Below are positions 45,103-54,176 of a DNA stretch of 60,065 nucleotides, in pieces. The position numbers were made by a program, and so were the translations under genes. Numbering within the stretch: position 1 is the stretch's first letter; every line of letters starts with the position of its first letter. The stretch spans positions 1 to 60,065 of the forward strand of contig NZ_JAGGJV010000016.1 in NCBI RefSeq assembly GCF_017873135.1, in the 5' to 3' direction. This DNA comes from Rhizobium herbae (GTDB taxonomy: Bacteria; Pseudomonadota; Alphaproteobacteria; Rhizobiales; Rhizobiaceae). The notes under the pieces are model-generated. The model did no database searches. It was not told the DNA's origin and worked only from the letters and a program-made list of their open reading frames with translations.

Positions 45103-46338
45103 ATGAATTTCGGGCGGGCAGCGGACTTCGATATCGTGGTGATCGGCGGTGGTATTGTCGGACTGTCGACAGCCATGCAACTATCGCAGCGTTTTCCGGG
45201 TCTCGCCATCGCAGTTCTGGAAAAGGAGCCGATGCTTGCCAGCCACCAGACTGGGCGCAACAGCGGCGTCATCCATGCCGGCGTCTATTATGAACCCGGT
45301 AGCCTGAAGGCAAAGTTCTGCCGCGACGGCAGCACCGCGACGATGCAGTTCTGCAAAGAGCACGGCATCCGCTTCGAACGGCGTGGAAAAATGCTTGTCG
45401 CCACCAGTTCGGAAGAGCTGCCGCGCATGGAAAAGCTCCACGAGCGTGCCGTCGCCAACGGGCTTGAGGTTCACCGGATCAGCAAGGATGAATTGACTGA
45501 ACGCGAACCGCATATTGCAGGTCTCGCGGCTCTCTTCATTCCAGCCTCGGGAATCGTCGACTATGGCGAGATAACGCGGTGCATGGGCGCGCTCCTTATC
45601 GAAGCCGGCGGCACGATCATGACCGATGCTGAAGCTTCCCACATCAACGAACAGGCCGATGGTGTCGAGATCACCCTCGACACCGGTATGCTGCTCAGCG
45701 CCCGGCATGTCGTCGCTTGCGCCGGCGTCAACGCAGACAGACTTGCACGGATGTGCGGCCTTGCAAAGGATATTGCCATCATCCCGTTCCGCGGCGAATA
45801 TTTTCGCCTTGGCGCCGACAAGGACCGCATCGTTGAACATCTCATCTATCCCATTCCGGAACCGTCGCTGCCATTCCTCGGTGTGCATCTGACGCCGATG
45901 GTCGGCGGGTTCGTAACGGTCGGGCCCAATGCCGTGCTCGCATTTTCCCGCAATGGATATAGCTTCGGTGACCTCGACCCCAAGGATCTCTGGGAGATGG
46001 TTCGCTTTCCCGGATTTCGCCGCGTCGTGGCAGACAACATACGCTATGGACTGAGCGAAATGGCCAATTCGCTCAGTCGCCGCCGCTACCTCGCCTTGTG
46101 CCGACGCTATTGCCCGGAGTTGGAATTGTCGGACCTGCATTCACATCCGGCAGGCATCCGCGCCCAGGCGGTCAGCCGCGATGGTCGCCTCCTCCATGAT
46201 TTCCTGATCGAACGCACGGCACGCACGATCCATGTGCTCAACGCACCGTCACCTGCGGCCACCTCGGCGCTGCCGATCGGCAGATATATCGCGGATATCG
46301 CCGATGCGCATTTCGGCCGTTTGCAATCGCTGAACTGA
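45103..46338 (+). CDS. lhgO: L-2-hydroxyglutarate oxidase
   Basis: 411 residues from ATG 45103; ATG 45052 would add 17 residues. A DAO-fold flavoprotein: FDIVVIGGGIVGLSTAMQL (FAD loop), SHQTGRNSGVIHAGVYYEPG (LhgO signature), GIVDYGEI, FRGEYFRL and a C-terminal APSPAATSALPIG. It oxidises L-2-hydroxyglutarate to 2-oxoglutarate, passing electrons to the membrane quinone pool. It follows wecC by 89 bp and is unusual among polysaccharide genes; it might recycle 2-hydroxyglutarate formed by the WbpB-like enzyme (see findings). Confidence 0.9.
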   Translation: MNFGRAADFDIVVIGGGIVGLSTAMQLSQRFPGLAIAVLEKEPMLASHQTGRNSGVIHAGVYYEPGSLKAKFCRDGSTATMQFCKEHGIRFERRGKMLVATSSEELPRMEKLHERAVANGLEVHRISKDELTEREPHIAGLAALFIPASGIVDYGEITRCMGALLIEAGGTIMTDAEASHINEQADGVEITLDTGMLLSARHVVACAGVNADRLARMCGLAKDIAIIPFRGEYFRLGADKDRIVEHLIYPIPEPSLPFLGVHLTPMVGGFVTVGPNAVLAFSRNGYSFGDLDPKDLWEMVRFPGFRRVVADNIRYGLSEMANSLSRRRYLALCRRYCPELELSDLHSHPAGIRAQAVSRDGRLLHDFLIERTARTIHVLNAPSPAATSALPIGRYIADIADAHFGRLQSLN

Positions 46339-46372
46339 GCGATGGAGCCAGCCTCGTCGACGCTGCGGGGAT

Positions 46373-46678
46373 GTGGAGTACCCCTCTACCACCACCGAAG
46401 TGATATCTGGATCGATCGATGTTTTGGAATACCCTTGTCGCCAATCGCCATCCATCTGGAACCGCATCGCTGACGCCAGATTGCAATTGTGGGAGGAGAC
46501 TGCCATCAACGCCTTCAGTGATGACTACCTGAATTCCGCGCTTGCCGAGGATCACCGTGCGTTCGGATACCAGGGCAACATCGGTGATCCAAACACGCAC
46601 AGATCCCGCCCGCGCTGGCGGGTCATTGCGTCCTTGCTGGCGATTGCCGCAGTTGGCTACGCCTGCTTCACCTGGTAA
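46373..46678 (+). CDS. Small protein with C-terminal membrane anchor
   Basis: 101 codons from ATG 46373; the second half shows clear coding bias (G/C third positions), the first 30 codons less so, so the true start may be internal. The C-terminus is a single membrane helix preceded by arginines (RPRWRV-IASLLAIAAVGYACF), ending two residues later. I do not recognise it. It follows lhgO by 34 bp. Confidence 0.45.
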   Translation: MEYPSTTTEVISGSIDVLEYPCRQSPSIWNRIADARLQLWEETAINAFSDDYLNSALAEDHRAFGYQGNIGDPNTHRSRPRWRVIASLLAIAAVGYACFTW

Positions 46679-47393
46679 AGCCCCGCAGCAAATCCTCTCT
46701 CAACTGAAATAACCGATTTGAGACCGGGCTCGCCGGTCGGCATAGGGCAGTGCTGTATTGCCTGCAAACTCCGGCGACTGGGGCCAAAGTTTGGAAGCGG
46801 AGTTCAACAGCCATGAGTGAAAAAGACGCCTCTCTTCAATTACGCGAAGAAAGGCGTCCAGGGACTTTGGCTCCACTTCATCCCGGGCGGGATGAGGCTT
46901 GAGCATATCGCGTCCGGCGACGATGGATATTGCGACAAATGGAGTAAGGGGCTTGGTTCTTTAGGTAGGGTGATTAACTTCACGCCACCCATGAAAAACA
47001 GCCTTTTCGTCTTCCGGTCATAATGGGCAAGAGCGCATTCGTAGCGAAGCAGCCCATGACGTTTTGCCGTTCCAGATTTAACATGATCTAGAGCGCTTCA
47101 TCTTCAAACGCTCTGGCTGACGGGCTTATTCAACCTTGACGATTTAGCTTCGAGCCGCCGAGCTCGGCACAACGTGACCTCAGGCTTGGCGGCGCGCTAT
47201 TTTCGCCCAGGCTATGAGCTCCGTCCGCACCGACCAATCTCGACCTTCTTTGTGAGTCGACCGGCCTAATCACATAGGAGGATGGGGCCACCGCGAAGCA
47301 TACCACCGATTGGTGTGGTTCGCTGAGGTGAGAAAATTGGCAAGATGCAAGTCTGGGGACTTCGTCAATCAGTCTCAAACGGGGCGGTGCCGC
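46679..47393. other. Intergenic region before the giant-protein operon
   Basis: About 715 bp. It contains an orphan reverse-strand terminator (46820-46858), a CATCCC/GGGATG stem near 46878-46896, and an AGAGCG/CGCTCT hairpin at 47090-47114 of a kind common between rhizobial genes. No ORF has coding bias. The promoter of the 47394 operon must be here. Confidence 0.4.
46820..46858 (-). terminator. Rho-independent terminator on the minus strand
   Basis: Read on the reverse strand, GACGCCT..TCTTC-type arms (46858-46846 with 46837-46825) form a 12-bp stem with one mismatch and 8-nt loop, followed by five T. No minus-strand gene ends here, so it may close an untranslated RNA. Confidence 0.6.
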
Positions 47394-50300
47394 ATGCTAA
47401 GAATTCATATCAAGAGCGATCAATATTTGAGCGTGTCCGGTGGAGCGAGCAGCGTGTACAGCCCGCTGGCTGCGTGGACCTCGGTGTCATCAAAGGCGGT
47501 CACTGCGCCGTCCCACCATGTCGTAACGGTCGCATACCGTCCGTCGACGGATTTGTCGCCGAGTACGAGTAATGGCGCGGCAATTTCCGGGGATGCTTTG
47601 CCCGGCCTTACGAAGGCCGGCTCCTCGCTCGACGAGCGATCGTCGCCCCTCGATCTCGCCCCCTCGGAAAAGACCGACACGGTCGACGGCAAGGATGCTT
47701 CGCTGGTACTTTCGGCAAACACATCCTCCATCGAAAGCGGCACCCTGCCGCTTTCGCCGAATGGCCGTGTGATGAGTTTTCAATCCGATTCCCTATCCTC
47801 CCTGTCATCGGGCTTTGCAGCCCCGCCGGTCGTCGCCAGAACCATTTCTGAAGCGCCCGATATCACGGCAACGGACGCAGCTCCGGCTAACGCGGTTCCC
47901 AACAAGATCGCCCTTGAAAATATGAAGCAGGGCAATCCGCGCAGCGAATGGGGCATTGACGGCGACGGCGACGGTAATATCCAGGGTTTCGCCACGCAAA
48001 TCAGCTCGAACATAGGGCAGACGGTAGACTTCAAGATAGCGACGGATTCGACGCATTACCGTCTGGACATCTACCGGATGGGTTATTACGGCGGTGATGG
48101 CGCCCGCAAGGTCGCGACGATCGACAAGTCGCTCACCACCGCGCAGATTCAGCCTCACCCCATCGTCGACATGTCCCTCGGGCTGATCGATGCCGGCAAC
48201 TGGTCGGTCTCGGCCAGCTGGACAATTCCGCAGGACGCCGTTTCGGGCGTCTACTTCGCAAAGCTGGTCCGCGAGGACGGTACCGACGGGCAGAGCATCG
48301 TTCCCTTCATCGTTCGCGATGACGGCTCCACCAGCGACATCGTGTTCCAGACGTCCGACACGACTTGGCAGGCCTATAACGCCTGGGGCGGCGCCAGCCT
48401 TTATGTCGGCGAGGTCCCAGTCGATCCCAATGACCTGATCGGCTGGCTACCGCCAAATTGCAGTTGCGCCGTCAACGCGATCGGTCGTGCCTCGGCGATC
48501 AGCTACAATCGCCCCATCGTCACCAACACCAGCTCCTACGGCGGCACGCACGATTACGTCTTCGGCGTCGAGCATTCCGCGATCCAGTGGCTGGAGCAGA
48601 ACGGCTACGACGTCTCCTATATCTCCGGCGTCGACGCCACCCGAAACGGCAGCCAATTGCTCAATCACCAGGCCTTTCTTTCCGTCGGGCATGATGAGTA
48701 CTGGTCGGCCGAGCAGCGAACCAATGTCGAGGCGGCGCGTGACGCGGGGGTCAACCTCGCTTTCTGGAGTGGCAACGAATGTTACTGGAAGGTGCGCTGG
48801 GAAAACAGCATCGACGGCAGTGGCACGCCGTATCGCACCATGGTCTGCTATAAGGAAACGTGGGGCACAAGCACCGATCCGAGCAATATCGGCACGGGCA
48901 CCTGGCGCGACCCGCGCTATGCGGATCCCGGGCAAAAGCCGGAAAATGCGCTGACGGGCACCATGTTCACGGTCGATAGCTACCGCGAAGACTCGATTTC
49001 GATCCCTTACGACTTTTCCAATCTTCGCTTCTGGCGCAACACGGATGTCGCGAACATCCTGCCGGGCCAAAGCTTCGAGCTTGTCAAAAACCTTCTCGGC
49101 TATGAATGGGATTCCGACGTCGAGAACGGTTTCAGGCCGGCCGGACTCGTCAATCTTTCACTGTCGAACGTCTCGGTGGATACTTATCTCCGCGACTACG
49201 GCACTACCATCGGAAGCGCCGATGCAACCCACAGCCTGACCATGTACCGGGCCGAGAGCGGGGCACTGGTCTTCGGAGCCGGCACGGTATTCTGGTCGTG
49301 GGGGCTGAACGCGCAGCATGATGGCGCAGCAACCCCGACCGACCGCAATGTCCAGCAGGCGATGATCAATATGTTCGCCGACATGGGCATTCAACCCACG
49401 ACGATCGACGCCAGCCTGATCCTTGCGACGCAATCGCCCGACCACGTCAAGCCGACATCGACGATTACGTCTCCATCGTTCGGCGCAAGCTTCATTGAGG
49501 GCCAACATGTCACCGTCACCGGCACGGCACAGGATTCCGGCGGCGGCATCATCGCCGGCATCGAAGTCTCCACTGACGGCGGCCAGTCCTGGTTCAAGGC
49601 GACCGGTCGGGAAAACTGGAGCTATAACTGGGTCGTGCAGGCAAGCGGAAACTATACGATCATGTCGCGCGCGGTCGATGACAGCGTCAACCTGGAGACA
49701 CCTTCGACCGGAAAACAGGTGACAATCAACCTGCCATCGACATCCAGCCTCTGGACGATGGTCACCAAACCGGCCGAGGAAACCACGATCGACCGGGATG
49801 GCGTGGAACTGGGCGTCCGCTTCCAGGCGAGCACCGCCGGCTCGGTGCAAGGAATTCGCTTCTACAAGGGTTTCTACAATATCGGCGAACACAAGGTCAG
49901 CCTGTGGAGGGCCGACGGGACGCTTCTTGCGACCGGTATATCGACAGGAGAGTCGATTTCGGGGTGGCAGACGGTGACGTTCTCCAGTGCGATCCAGATC
50001 ACGGCTGGGACGACCTATGTCGCCTCCTACCACACCAATGGCTATTATTCATCCACCGATGGATATTTCAATTCCGCCTACACCAAAGGCCCGCTGAACG
50101 TTGCTCAGGGCGGCGGCGTTTATGCCTATGGTAATGCCGGGACCTTCCCCGGCAACAGTTTCAACGGCGCCAACTACTGGGTGGACGTCGTATTCAACCC
50201 CTCCACGGTGAATGGCGTGCCTGTCGCCGTCAACGACAACGGCTACGCAACGGTGCAGAATACGGCCTTGAATATCGCCGCTGCCACCCTTCTTGCCAAT

Positions 50301-52568
50301 GACACGGATCCTAACGGCGACGCGCTCGCGGTCACAGGAGCCAGTGGCGCGGTAAACGGTTCGGTTTCTTTCAACAACCAGACCAACACAATTACCTTCA
50401 CCCCTACGGCCGGCTATACCGGCACCGCGAGCTTCACCTATTCCATCTCCGACGGAAGGGGCGGCACGGCTTCGGCCACCGTCAACCTGACGGTCACGCC
50501 ACCGTCGACGGCAACGAGCCTGTTCAGCCTGTCGGATACGCCGGCAGCCACTTCCAACGACCCGAACGCCGTTGAACTCGGCATGAAGTTCGTCGCTTCA
50601 GCCGGCGGCACGATCACCGGCATGCGCTACTACAAGGGTGCCCAGGATACCGGCACCCACACGGGTTCCATCTGGAGCAGCACCGGCACCCGGCTTGCCA
50701 CTGCCACCTTCGCCAGCGAAAGCGCCAGTGGCTGGCAAACGGTGATCTTCTCCCAGCCGCTCACCATCGCAGCCGGCACGACCTACGTGGCCAGCTACCA
50801 TTCCAACGGCAATTATGTGGTAACCGCGAATTATTTCGCCAGCAGCCGCACCAATGGCGGGCTCACCGCGCCATCCAGCAGCACCAGCGGCGGCAACGGC
50901 GTCTACGCCTACGGAACGAACAGCCTGTTCCCGGCATCCAGCTACAATGCGTCGAACTACTGGGTCGATGTTCTCTACGAGCGGTCAACGCAGAATGCCG
51001 CGCCGGTCGCGGTTGCCGATCCCGGCTATTCCGCAACCCTCAATACGCCACTTACCATCCAGGCCTCCGCGCTGCTCGCCAATGACACGGATCCGGATGG
51101 CGATACGCTCACGATCACGGGCGTGAGCGGCGGGGTCAACGGTTTGGCCTCCTTCAACAGCCAGACCAATACGGTCACGTTTACCCCGACAACGGGCTAT
51201 ACCGGAGCAGCGAGCTTTACCTATTCCATCTCCGACGGAAGGGGCGGCACGGCTTCGGCCACCGTCAACCTGACGGTCACGCCACCATCGACGGCAACGA
51301 GCCTGTTCAGCCTGTCGGATACGCCGGCCGTCACATCCGTGAACGACCCGAACGCCGTTGAACTCGGCATGAAGTTCGTCGCCTCCGCCGGCGGCACGAT
51401 CACCGGCATGCGCTACTACAAGGGCGCCCAGGATACCGGGACCCATACTGGCTCCATCTGGAGCAGCACCGGCACCCGGCTTGCCACCGCGACCTTCACC
51501 AACGAAAGCACCAGCGGCTGGCAAACTGTGACCTTCTCCCAGCCGCTCACCATCGCAGCCGGCACGACCTACGTGGCCAGCTATCATTCCAACGGCAACT
51601 ACGCGGTAACCGCGAATTATTTCGCCAGCAGCCGCACCAATGGCGGGCTCACTGCCCCGTCCAGCAGCACCAGCGGCGGCAACGGCGTCTACGCCTACGG
51701 GGCGAACAGCCTGTTTCCATCGTCAACCTACAATGCGTCGAACTACTGGGTCGATGTACTCTACCAGCAATCGACCCAGAACACCGTGCCGGTCGCCGTT
51801 GCCGACCCGGGCTATTCCGCAATCCTCAATACGCCACTTACCATCCAGGCCTCCGCACTGCTTGCCAATGACAGCGATCCGGATGGCGATACGCTCACGA
51901 TCACGGGTGTGAGCGGCGGGGTCAACGGTTCGGCGTCCTTCAACAGCCAGACCAACACGGTCACGTTCACTCCGACAACGGGCTATACCGGAGCGGCGAG
52001 CTTTACCTATTCCATCTCCGACGGAAGGGGCGGCACGGCTTCGGCACAGGTTTCCCTCACCGTTGCATCGCCAGCAGCCACACAGAACGTCTTTAGTGCT
52101 GGCAGCACGCCGACGATCATCTCGGTCAACGATAACAATCCGGTCAACCTCGGCATGAAGTTCCAGGCGGACGCAGCAGGCTGGATCTCCGGAATCCGTT
52201 TCTACAAGGGCGCCGGCAACACCGGTTCGCATACCGGATATCTCTGGTCATCGACCGGCACGCTGCTCGCAAGCGCGACCTTCGGTGGCGAGAGCGCCAG
52301 CGGCTGGCAATCGGTCAATCTCGCCCAGGACGTCGCGATCCAGGCGAACACCACCTACGTCGTCTCCTACAGCACCAATGGAAACTATTCGGCGACAAGC
52401 AACTTCTTCAATTCCGAACTGACGAACGGCAACCTGCACGCGCTTTCGTCGGCGCTCAGCGGCGGCAACGGCGTCTACGCATACGGATCGAGCGGGCTGT
52501 TTCCGACGAACACCTACAACAGCACGAACTACTATGTGGACGTGGCGTTCAGACAACTGGCAGCGTGA
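47394..52568 (+). CDS. Giant modular surface/secreted protein: DMFase-like domain, Ig-like, four DUF4082 and three cadherin-like domains
   Basis: 1724 residues from ATG 47394. Residues 1-165 are Ser/Thr-rich with no leader. About 168-675 resembles the N,N-dimethylformamidase beta-subunit domain (LDIYRMGYYGGDGARKV, FLSVGHDEYWS, FWSGNECYWKVRWENS). About 682-780 is an Ig-like domain (PTSTITSPSFGASF, VSTDGGQSW). About 784-934, 1040-1199, 1300-1460 and 1562-1722 are DUF4082 units (MKFVASAGGTITGMRYYKG, WVDV(L/V)). Between them are three cadherin-like units (LLANDTDPDGDTL, FTYSISDGRGGTAS). The absence of a leader and the exporter genes in the same operon suggest type I export. It is probably an adhesin or matrix protein, possibly with hydrolase activity; ligand unknown. 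Confidence 0.88.
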   Translation: MLRIHIKSDQYLSVSGGASSVYSPLAAWTSVSSKAVTAPSHHVVTVAYRPSTDLSPSTSNGAAISGDALPGLTKAGSSLDERSSPLDLAPSEKTDTVDGKDASLVLSANTSSIESGTLPLSPNGRVMSFQSDSLSSLSSGFAAPPVVARTISEAPDITATDAAPANAVPNKIALENMKQGNPRSEWGIDGDGDGNIQGFATQISSNIGQTVDFKIATDSTHYRLDIYRMGYYGGDGARKVATIDKSLTTAQIQPHPIVDMSLGLIDAGNWSVSASWTIPQDAVSGVYFAKLVREDGTDGQSIVPFIVRDDGSTSDIVFQTSDTTWQAYNAWGGASLYVGEVPVDPNDLIGWLPPNCSCAVNAIGRASAISYNRPIVTNTSSYGGTHDYVFGVEHSAIQWLEQNGYDVSYISGVDATRNGSQLLNHQAFLSVGHDEYWSAEQRTNVEAARDAGVNLAFWSGNECYWKVRWENSIDGSGTPYRTMVCYKETWGTSTDPSNIGTGTWRDPRYADPGQKPENALTGTMFTVDSYREDSISIPYDFSNLRFWRNTDVANILPGQSFELVKNLLGYEWDSDVENGFRPAGLVNLSLSNVSVDTYLRDYGTTIGSADATHSLTMYRAESGALVFGAGTVFWSWGLNAQHDGAATPTDRNVQQAMINMFADMGIQPTTIDASLILATQSPDHVKPTSTITSPSFGASFIEGQHVTVTGTAQDSGGGIIAGIEVSTDGGQSWFKATGRENWSYNWVVQASGNYTIMSRAVDDSVNLETPSTGKQVTINLPSTSSLWTMVTKPAEETTIDRDGVELGVRFQASTAGSVQGIRFYKGFYNIGEHKVSLWRADGTLLATGISTGESISGWQTVTFSSAIQITAGTTYVASYHTNGYYSSTDGYFNSAYTKGPLNVAQGGGVYAYGNAGTFPGNSFNGANYWVDVVFNPSTVNGVPVAVNDNGYATVQNTALNIAAATLLANDTDPNGDALAVTGASGAVNGSVSFNNQTNTITFTPTAGYTGTASFTYSISDGRGGTASATVNLTVTPPSTATSLFSLSDTPAATSNDPNAVELGMKFVASAGGTITGMRYYKGAQDTGTHTGSIWSSTGTRLATATFASESASGWQTVIFSQPLTIAAGTTYVASYHSNGNYVVTANYFASSRTNGGLTAPSSSTSGGNGVYAYGTNSLFPASSYNASNYWVDVLYERSTQNAAPVAVADPGYSATLNTPLTIQASALLANDTDPDGDTLTITGVSGGVNGLASFNSQTNTVTFTPTTGYTGAASFTYSISDGRGGTASATVNLTVTPPSTATSLFSLSDTPAVTSVNDPNAVELGMKFVASAGGTITGMRYYKGAQDTGTHTGSIWSSTGTRLATATFTNESTSGWQTVTFSQPLTIAAGTTYVASYHSNGNYAVTANYFASSRTNGGLTAPSSSTSGGNGVYAYGANSLFPSSTYNASNYWVDVLYQQSTQNTVPVAVADPGYSAILNTPLTIQASALLANDSDPDGDTLTITGVSGGVNGSASFNSQTNTVTFTPTTGYTGAASFTYSISDGRGGTASAQVSLTVASPAATQNVFSAGSTPTIISVNDNNPVNLGMKFQADAAGWISGIRFYKGAGNTGSHTGYLWSSTGTLLASATFGGESASGWQSVNLAQDVAIQANTTYVVSYSTNGNYSATSNFFNSELTNGNLHALSSALSGGNGVYAYGSSGLFPTNTYNSTNYYVDVAFRQLAA
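50441..52046 (+). repeat. Near-identical 783/786-bp tandem repeats within the giant gene
   Basis: The segment beginning TTCCATCTCCGACGGAAGGG starts at 50441, 51224 and 52010, spacings of 783 and 786 bp. Each full unit encodes one DUF4082 plus one cadherin-like domain. The 3-bp difference is a single added codon (TSNDP against TSVNDP). The third copy diverges after about 40 bp. Confidence 0.85.
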
Positions 52569-52590
52569 AAATGGGACATGAGGGGCGCGG

Positions 52591-53805
52591 ATGACAAGCG
52601 ATACACGGCTCCCTGTAACGGTGCTGGCAGGGTTTCTCGGCGCAGGCAAGACAACGATACTGAACCATGTCCTGTGCAATCGCGATGGCCTTCGTGTCGC
52701 TGTCCTTGTCAATGACATGAGCGAGATCAACATCGATGCGGATCTCGTGCGCGATGGCGGCGCCGATCTGTCCCGCACGACTGAAACCCTGGTCGAGCTT
52801 AGCAACGGATGCATATGCTGCACGTTGCGTGACGATCTGCTTGGCGAAGTCCGCCGGCTCGCGGCGGAGAAACGGTTCGATTACCTGTTGATAGAAGCGA
52901 CCGGCATTGCCGAACCATTGCCGATTGCCGCGACATTTTCTTTCCGGGATGAAGCGGGTGCCGCGCTCTGCGATATCGCCAGGCTCGACACGATGGTCTC
53001 GGTTGTCGATGCGGCCAATCTGCTTTCAGACTATTCCAGCAGCGACCTGCTGCGCGACCGTGGCGAGACACGCGACGATGACGACAAGCGCACGCTGGTC
53101 GATCTTCTGGTCGAGCAGATCGAATTCGCCGACGTCGTCGTCATCAACAAGATATCCGAAGTGACGATCGAAACACGGGAAACGCTGCGCCGCATCGTCG
53201 CCGCGCTCAATCCCGATGCGCGCGTCATCGAAACGAACTTCGGCCAGCTGCCGCTCTCCGACATTCTCGATACCGGCCTTTTCAGCGAGGCGAAATCGGC
53301 CAAGCATCCGCTCTGGTACAAGGAACTGTACGGGTGGGGAGACCACGTGCCCGAAACCGGGGAATACGGCATATCGAGCTTTGTCTATCGGGCGCGCCGC
53401 CCTTTCGACCCCTCCAAACTCGAGGATTTCCTTGCGAGGGAATGGCCCGGCCTCATCCGCGCGAAAGGTCATTTCTGGCTGGCCACCCGGCCAGACTGGA
53501 TCGGGCTGCTTTCGATTGCCGGCGTGCAGCGCCGCACCGAAGCAAAAGGCCTGTGGTGGGTTACGGTTCCACGGGCACATTGGCCACGTCACCCGCAATT
53601 CCTTTCACTGCTTGATCGCAATTGGAGCGCCGTCTGGGGTGACCGCAGGCAGGAACTGGTCTTCATCGGTGCAGGCCTTGCCGAAGATGCCATCCGCGAA
53701 GCGCTCGACGCCTGTCTCATCGGGCACGAAAGCGGCTTCGATCCGCGGATTGCCCGCGATCTGTACGATCCATTCCCGCCCTGGGAGCACGTGCACGCCG
53801 CATGA
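52591..53805 (+). CDS. zigA: COG0523 (CobW-family) metallochaperone GTPase, ZigA-like
   Basis: 404 residues. Walker [16 protein letters not shown] (14-28), the ZigA-like [16 protein letters not shown], and the metal-binding GCICC motif (Cys74-Ile-Cys76-Cys77). The guanine-specificity motif reads INKISE instead of NKxD. The C-terminal CobW_C domain carries many Trp and His ([30 protein letters not shown]). ZigA-type proteins deliver zinc to client enzymes under zinc shortage. It lies 22 bp after the giant-protein gene and before a type I exporter, so a client within this operon is plausible. Confidence 0.85.
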   Translation: MTSDTRLPVTVLAGFLGAGKTTILNHVLCNRDGLRVAVLVNDMSEINIDADLVRDGGADLSRTTETLVELSNGCICCTLRDDLLGEVRRLAAEKRFDYLLIEATGIAEPLPIAATFSFRDEAGAALCDIARLDTMVSVVDAANLLSDYSSSDLLRDRGETRDDDDKRTLVDLLVEQIEFADVVVINKISEVTIETRETLRRIVAALNPDARVIETNFGQLPLSDILDTGLFSEAKSAKHPLWYKELYGWGDHVPETGEYGISSFVYRARRPFDPSKLEDFLAREWPGLIRAKGHFWLATRPDWIGLLSIAGVQRRTEAKGLWWVTVPRAHWPRHPQFLSLLDRNWSAVWGDRRQELVFIGAGLAEDAIREALDACLIGHESGFDPRIARDLYDPFPPWEHVHAA

Positions 53806-53836
53806 CCAACCTCGATCATCAACCATGGAGAAGACA

Positions 53837-54145
53837 ATGACCAATGAACTCTATGCCGACGGCATCGGCGAAATTACCGTCACCGGAACGATCGTCCGGA
53901 TCGACCTCATGTCTCTCTCCGCCACCGAGCGCGACGCGAGCAACAATCCGAGACCGGTGTTTCGCCAGCGGATCATCATGCCGGTGGACGCATTCGCCAA
54001 TGCCGTGGACCTGATGCAAAAGGCGCTCGGCGGCCTGGTCGAAGCAGGTGCTGTGCGCCGCATTGGCGATATCCAGCCAATTCAGGCCGCGGATGCGGCG
54101 CCGCAGGCTCAGGTATCGGCGAACGTATCGCCGAATTTCAACTGA
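53837..54145 (+). CDS. Hypothetical protein, 102 aa
   Basis: ATG 53837 has GGAG 6 nt upstream; ATG 53825 is less well placed. The protein opens with a beta-rich segment (GIGEITVTGTIVRIDLMSL), has a helical middle (DAFANAVDLMQKALGGLVEAG) and an Ala/Gln-rich tail. No leader or Cys. I do not know the family. It sits between the GTPase and the exporter ATPase, 31 bp before the latter, so it may be an accessory or a small substrate of the exporter. Confidence 0.7.
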   Translation: MTNELYADGIGEITVTGTIVRIDLMSLSATERDASNNPRPVFRQRIIMPVDAFANAVDLMQKALGGLVEAGAVRRIGDIQPIQAADAAPQAQVSANVSPNFN

Positions 54146-54176
54146 GTGAAAGGGCTGCAATGTCTCAGGTGGGGCG

